The notes beneath the pieces were generated by a model. It worked only from the letters and a program-made list of their open reading frames with translations, ran no database searches and was not told the origin of the DNA. Shown here one piece after another: positions 7,901 through 9,607 of a DNA stretch of 9,607 nt. The DNA comes from UBA7236 sp964638865. Lineage in GTDB: Bacteria; Bacteroidota; Bacteroidia; Chitinophagales; BACL12. The stretch is from the NCBI GenBank assembly GCA_964638865.1, contig CAZXBG010000145.1, forward strand, positions 1 through 9,607, written 5' to 3'. The stretch's first letter is position 1, and each line of letters opens with the position of its first letter. The position numbers and the translations under genes were made by a program.

Positions 7901-8955
7901 TTTTATCAAGAAAAAAAATTGAAGAAAGCACAAAACAATTTCAAACATTAGCCAACACCATTCCGCAATTGGCTTGGATGATGAATCCAGATGGAGGGAT
8001 TTACTGGTTTAACAAAAAATGGTATGATTACACAGGCGCCACTCCTGAACAAATGGAAGGATGGGGATGGCAGGCGGTGATTCACCCTGACGCCGTGGAA
8101 TCGGTAACGGAAAAATTTAAAAAAGCAATTGCATCAGGAGAAGAATGGGAAGATACATTTTTATTGCGCAGCCATACAAACGAATATCGCTGGTTTTTAA
8201 GCCGGGCCAATGCAATTAAAAATGAAAGTGGCGAAATAGTAAAATGGTTTGGCACTAATACCGATGTTACCGAACAGAAAATGAAAGAGCAGGAAAAGGA
8301 TGACTTTATCAGCATTGCAAGCCATGAATTAAAAACACCGTTAACCACTGCCAAAGGTTATGTTGAATTACTGCAAATCACATTAAATGAAGATGATCAA
8401 AGTTCATTATTATACAGCACCAAAGCCGGATTAGCAATTGATAAGCTGCAGAATTTAGTTGCAGAATTACTGGATGTCAGCAAAATACAAAACGGAAAAC
8501 TTAATTATAATATTGTCAACTTTGATTTTAATGATTTAATAGATGTTACTATTGAAAATGTTCAACTAACAACAAAATCACACCAATTAATAAAAACCGG
8601 TAACATTCACCATAAAGTTAACGGAGATAAAGATAGGCTACAACAAGTGATGATTAATTTATTAATTAATGCAATAAAATATTCACCTGATGCAAATAAA
8701 GTATTGATAAATTTAGTAGAAAAAGAAGATCTGATACAAGTTTCCATTCAGGATTTTGGCATAGGCATTCGAAAACAACATTTAGATAAAATATTTGAAC
8801 GATATTACCGCGTGGAAGAACATGCTATTAGTTTCCAGGGATTGGGTATTGGACTTTATATATCAAATAATATCATTCAAAGGCACAAGGGTAAAATGTG
8901 GGTAGATACGGTAATTGATAAGGGAAGCACTTTTTATTATACTTTGCCATTATAA
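4942..8955 (+). CDS. CheB-CheR-PAS-coiled coil-PAS3-histidine kinase fusion protein
   Basis: A 1337-residue soluble-looking signalling protein. Residues about 20-200 are a CheB methylesterase/amidase domain with its triad intact: Ser28 in GASAGG, His55 in QHLHP and Asp146 in SGTGNDG. There is no receiver before it, so the usual phospho-control of CheB is missing. Residues about 215-485 are a CheR SAM-dependent glutamate methyltransferase with AGCSTGEE (324-331), ASDIS (Asp358) and SCRNVLIYM (426-434). A PAS-like domain (about 521-628) leads into a Glu-rich coiled coil (about 645-738). Three PAS domains follow (about 740-855, 866-985, 995-1112; the last ends WFGTNTDVTEQ). The kinase core has His1128 in SHELKTPL, N-box Asn1243, G1 Asp1271 in DFGIGI, and G2 GLGIGL (1300-1305). 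It ends without a receiver; the stand-alone receiver 44 bases downstream is the likely partner. The ATG at 4942 gives a normal short leader before the CheB fold. No transmembrane segment is seen. Confidence 0.95.
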   Translation: MASVKKDKTSSQPPKTPQLFPVVGIGASAGGLDAFKRLLETIPENSGMAYVLVQHLHPSHESMLPDILQRITKIPVNEITDDIHLAPNFIYTIPSAKILTATDGVLCLQPRVNFKTNLIIDIFFKSLAEVHKELAVGVVLSGTGNDGTIGLKAIKEHGGITIAQDEKSAAYIDMPQHAIDAGVVDFILSPEDIPAQLLHINGNYPKTKEKRKEEPLPKDDLTIFKQILLLLHQRSGVDFTYYKQNTISRRIERRIGMRKKENLPGYLKFLRSNKAEQDALFQDMLIPVTSFFRDPKTFDTLCNNIFPLLFKNRTADEPVRIWIAGCSTGEEVYSLAICLHEFLGEKRITIPIQIFASDISEMAIKKARIGIYAKADIQMVSEERLKNYFRKTDGNYEVNKILRDMCVFAPHNFLKDPPFAKMDLISCRNVLIYMDNFLQKKALATFHYSLKQNGFLLLGKSETASAANELFTIHQKQDKIFSRNHVPGRFLHVVSERREEAFSKQTKTKHLPETLVTDYRKSGEAMLLNKYTPVAVIVNEQLEIVHIHGSITPFLEPSPGKPNFNLLKMAKEGLGFELRNALHKAKTTNKPVIKKDIPTKPNGKQHLVSIEVAPLTNTAEPHYLILFSKTDLPLHIVSGEKTLTSANSKQNEEAKLRILQLEKELSQAREDMRSISEEQEAANEELQSANEELQSSNEEMQSLNEELETSKEELQSSNEELIIVNHELLDKHEQLNDARLYSDSIITTIRHPLIVLDTDLRIKTANTSFYKKFNTTEEETEGKLFYEIQNNQWDDKEMRSLLGKILQQKEQLSDFEIKLTFTALGERTMLLNGRQIVNESTAQKLILLGIEDITEQVNALKKVEESERKLQNLFRDAPVSILVCRGENFIIETVNISVLEVWGKTEEQVLNRPLFEIAPEIKEQMEPIYNKIYETGDPFIGREYLSNYLRNGKPHLGYYNFMLQAIRNQQNEITGIFYLGTDVTESVLSRKKIEESTKQFQTLANTIPQLAWMMNPDGGIYWFNKKWYDYTGATPEQMEGWGWQAVIHPDAVESVTEKFKKAIASGEEWEDTFLLRSHTNEYRWFLSRANAIKNESGEIVKWFGTNTDVTEQKMKEQEKDDFISIASHELKTPLTTAKGYVELLQITLNEDDQSSLLYSTKAGLAIDKLQNLVAELLDVSKIQNGKLNYNIVNFDFNDLIDVTIENVQLTTKSHQLIKTGNIHHKVNGDKDRLQQVMINLLINAIKYSPDANKVLINLVEKEDLIQVSIQDFGIGIRKQHLDKIFERYYRVEEHAISFQGLGIGLYISNNIIQRHKGKMWVDTVIDKGSTFYYTLPL
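6985..7110 (+). repeat. Six tandem heptads (21-bp units) in the CheB/CheR kinase linker
   Basis: Residues 682-723 of the fusion read as six heptads: ANEELQS, ANEELQS, SNEEMQS, LNEELET, SKEELQS and SNEELII. The units are near-identical in protein and similar in DNA (21 bases each). They form the centre of a long coiled coil between the first PAS-like domain and the three kinase-side PAS domains. Each repeat presents a Glu-Glu pair flanked by small residues, as in chemoreceptor methylation helices. Confidence 0.85.
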
Positions 8956-8998
8956 ATTATTCAGGTAAATTTTCTTTACTTACAATACGATAATTAAT

Positions 8999-9358
8999 AT
9001 GAAAAAAACGATTCTTATTTATGATGATGATGAAGATATTTTACTTTTATGTAAAACCATTTTAACTAAATATGATTTTGTGGTGGAAACTTTATCAAAG
9101 TGTGACAATATAATTGCCGATATTGAACACCTAAAACCGGATCTTATTTTAATGGACTTATGGATTCCGGTTCTTGGTGGAGAAAAGGCCATTACTCTTA
9201 TGAAAGAAAATGAACAAACTAAACATATTCCTATCTTAATTTTTTCAGCCAATACCGGTATTAAGGAAATTAGTAAAAAACTAAATGCCGACGGCTATGT
9301 GGAAAAACCATTCACTATTAATACTTTTATTGAAACCATAAACAAAAGTTTGGGTTAA
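8999..9358 (+). CDS. Stand-alone single-domain response regulator (CheY-like receiver)
   Basis: A 119-residue receiver with no output domain. The acidic pocket is Asp9/Asp10 in IYDDDED, the phospho-acceptor is Asp53 in LILMDLWIP, the switch Ser is Ser83 in IFSAN, and the conserved Lys is Lys103 in EKPF. All residues needed for phosphorylation are present. Trp at Asp+2 is less common than the usual small or aliphatic residue. The gene starts 44 bases after the CheB/CheR kinase stop codon on the same strand, so the two are probably co-transcribed, and that kinase lacks a receiver of its own. Likely roles are a phosphate shuttle, a phosphate sink, or a protein-protein switch. Lys2-Lys3 and the ATG at 8999 fit a normal receiver start; there is no clear Shine-Dalgarno sequence. 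Confidence 0.93.
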   Translation: MKKTILIYDDDEDILLLCKTILTKYDFVVETLSKCDNIIADIEHLKPDLILMDLWIPVLGGEKAITLMKENEQTKHIPILIFSANTGIKEISKKLNADGYVEKPFTINTFIETINKSLG

Positions 9359-9546
9359 ACCACAAATGTATTGCCGGTAAAATCATTACCATCGCCCAAT
9401 AGTTGTAAACTTTGGATAATCCGCCTCTTTGTTAAATTTCAAAACAGAATTCTTTAAGCTGATTCCTCAATATAACCATCGCGTGGCACCTTTTTCAAGT
9501 ATTGTGGCTAGAAATAGGGATATGGAGGTCAGCCGGTGAAGCCCCC

Positions 9547-9580
9547 GCCTGTTTTGCTCCGTTGGGCAGGCTAGATTTTT
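9547..9580 (+). terminator. G+C-rich inverted repeat followed by T-run, possible terminator
   Basis: GCCTG (9547-9551) pairs with CAGGC (9567-9571), with up to three further U-G pairs inside, and TTTTT follows at 9576-9580. It lies about 190 bases beyond the response regulator stop codon, which is far for its own terminator. The stem is short and the loop long, so this is uncertain. The surrounding 9523-9590 is strikingly richer in G+C than the rest of the window. The remaining bases of 9359-9607 hold no gene I can support on either strand. Confidence 0.3.
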
Positions 9581-9607
9581 GGCGCTACCTTTTTATTATG
9601 AAAAAGG

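Noticed and set aside
7739..7951. Plus-strand ORF of 70 codons in another frame
   Set aside because: It overlaps a clearly coding PAS domain of the fusion kinase and has no features of its own.
9376..9390. GGTAA/TTACC hairpin as terminator of the response regulator gene
   Set aside because: The stem is only 5 bp and no T-run follows it.

Overview
The window is A+T-rich DNA that looks chromosomal and most likely comes from a member of the Bacteroidota (Chitinophagia, Saprospiria or Sphingobacteriia type). I infer this from three things: the style of the two sensor kinases, the lack of clear Shine-Dalgarno sequences before the starts, and weak matches to the TAnnTTTG-type -7 promoter element of that phylum. 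All convincing genes are on the + strand. I could not run any database search, so family names rest on motifs read by eye.

Layout. (1) Positions 1-1862 hold the 3' part of a hybrid sensor histidine kinase whose start lies outside the window. Its visible N-terminus is a tandem 21-residue coiled-coil repeat, followed by PAS, HisKA, HATPase and a receiver domain. (2) Positions 1863-2594 are a gene-poor stretch with a bulged hairpin, one doubtful small ORF (1992-2195), and two sets of short direct repeats plus a hairpin ahead of the next gene. (3) Positions 2595-4745 encode a large-subunit (clade 2, HPII/KatE-like) catalase with the C-terminal flavodoxin/DJ-1-like domain. (4) Positions 4942-8955 encode a 1337-residue CheB-CheR-PAS-coiled coil-PAS-PAS-PAS-histidine kinase fusion. 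(5) Positions 8999-9358, 44 bases further on, encode a stand-alone CheY-like receiver. (6) Positions 9359-9607 appear non-coding on the + strand and contain a G+C-rich inverted repeat.

How the parts may work together (inference). The CheB/CheR kinase has no receiver of its own and the next gene is a receiver with no output domain, so they are natural phosphotransfer partners. With a catalase between two multi-PAS kinases, the region reads as a stress-sensing cluster, possibly for oxidative stress. No chemotaxis receptor, CheA, CheW or flagellar gene is visible, so the CheB and CheR modules probably act on something other than classical chemotaxis. The most interesting idea is that they modify the Glu-rich heptad helix inside the same polypeptide, which resembles a chemoreceptor methylation helix.

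I found no RNA gene, CRISPR array, transposase or clear mobile element.
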